Source: Alphaproteobacteria bacterium
GTDB taxonomy: Bacteria > Pseudomonadota > Alphaproteobacteria > Sphingomonadales > Kordiimonadaceae
NCBI GenBank assembly: GCA_021774735.1
Contig: JAJFIS010000012.1
Coordinates: forward strand, 1-55,356
DNA length: 55,356 nt
Reading direction: 5' to 3'
The position numbers and the translations under genes were made by a program. Below, piece after piece: positions 55,296-55,356 of the stretch. The stretch's first letter is position 1. Every line of letters starts with the position of its first letter. The notes beneath the pieces are model-generated. The model saw only the letters and a program-made list of their open reading frames with translations. It did not search any database and had not been told where the DNA came from.

Positions 55296-55356
55296 ATGAG
55301 ACGGACAGAGATGTTACAAGGAATCCGAACAATGAAGTTCGAGGAGATTTATGATC
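55296..55356 (+). mobile_element. ISNCY-type transposase, N-terminus cut by window edge
   Basis: ATG at 55296 behind a strong AGGAGGGG box. The visible 20 residues begin MRRTEMLQGIRTMKFEE, the conserved start of a common ISNCY transposase group (MRRTEMLQEIRxMRFEEAY). The rest lies beyond the window. Confidence 0.75.

Overview
The window looks like chromosomal DNA of a motile, Gram-negative, probably marine alphaproteobacterium. The evidence is two TonB-dependent receptors, a FlaEY-type flagellin regulator of the Caulobacter kind, a BKACE/class-III aminotransferase pair, the ihfB-lapA-pyrF block and a zf-CHCC protein overlapping polA. The order cannot be fixed from the sequence alone; Kordiimonadales-like groups fit the gene mix, but that is an impression. 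Both edges cut into insertion sequences: an IS1595-type transposase at 1-96 (minus) and an ISNCY-type transposase from 55296 (plus).

Region 1 (353-9227, minus strand) is a visibly AT-rich surface-glycan island. It reads as one operon: a divergent GDP-mannose dehydratase paralogue, an 802-residue glycosyltransferase, a small domain fragment, a DUF4214 protein, two GT4 glycosyltransferases, a PAPS-type sulfotransferase and a canonical GDP-mannose 4,6-dehydratase. The predicted product is a sulfated, deoxyhexose-containing glycan. No reductase or epimerase to finish the sugar is present.

Region 2 (9938-12726) has an Aer-like PAS protein followed by a soluble chemoreceptor ending in a PilZ domain, then a small membrane protein. 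Region 3 (12829-20613) is a catabolic cluster: TonB receptor, BKACE enzyme, class III aminotransferase, a divergent LysR regulator, then a TetR regulator and FAD amine oxidase separated by a 50-bp near-perfect palindrome. Region 4 (20655-29487) is mostly housekeeping: tRNA-Arg(CCG), esterase-nadB-ABC ATPase, zf-CHCC-polA and a PiT phosphate transporter.

Region 5 (29639-36376) holds a second TonB receptor, a FliL-like secreted protein and flaEY. Between the last two lies the most striking element of the window: a textbook sigma-54 promoter whose predicted start sits immediately before a strongly structured RNA of about 125 nt. The RNA ends in an intrinsic terminator and has repeated GCATTTTGCA boxes upstream. 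It has no coding sequence and converges on flaEY.

Region 6 (36614-44995) has yggT, DUF167, folD and marC, an M28 lipoprotein peptidase, a gluzincin-like protease with repeats, an OPT transporter with a small partner, and a small basic protein. Region 7 (45039-51300) is more accessory. It contains a secreted methyltransferase-like gene whose promoter and signal peptide were duplicated 1.1 kb away, upstream of a DUF6090-like gene, followed by SRPBCC, GNAT and DUF6058 proteins, a MATE exporter and a MipA/OmpV porin. Region 8 (51352-55048) has a beta-lactamase-fold protein that has lost all three catalytic motifs, an ACT-domain protein, and pyrF, lapA and ihfB.
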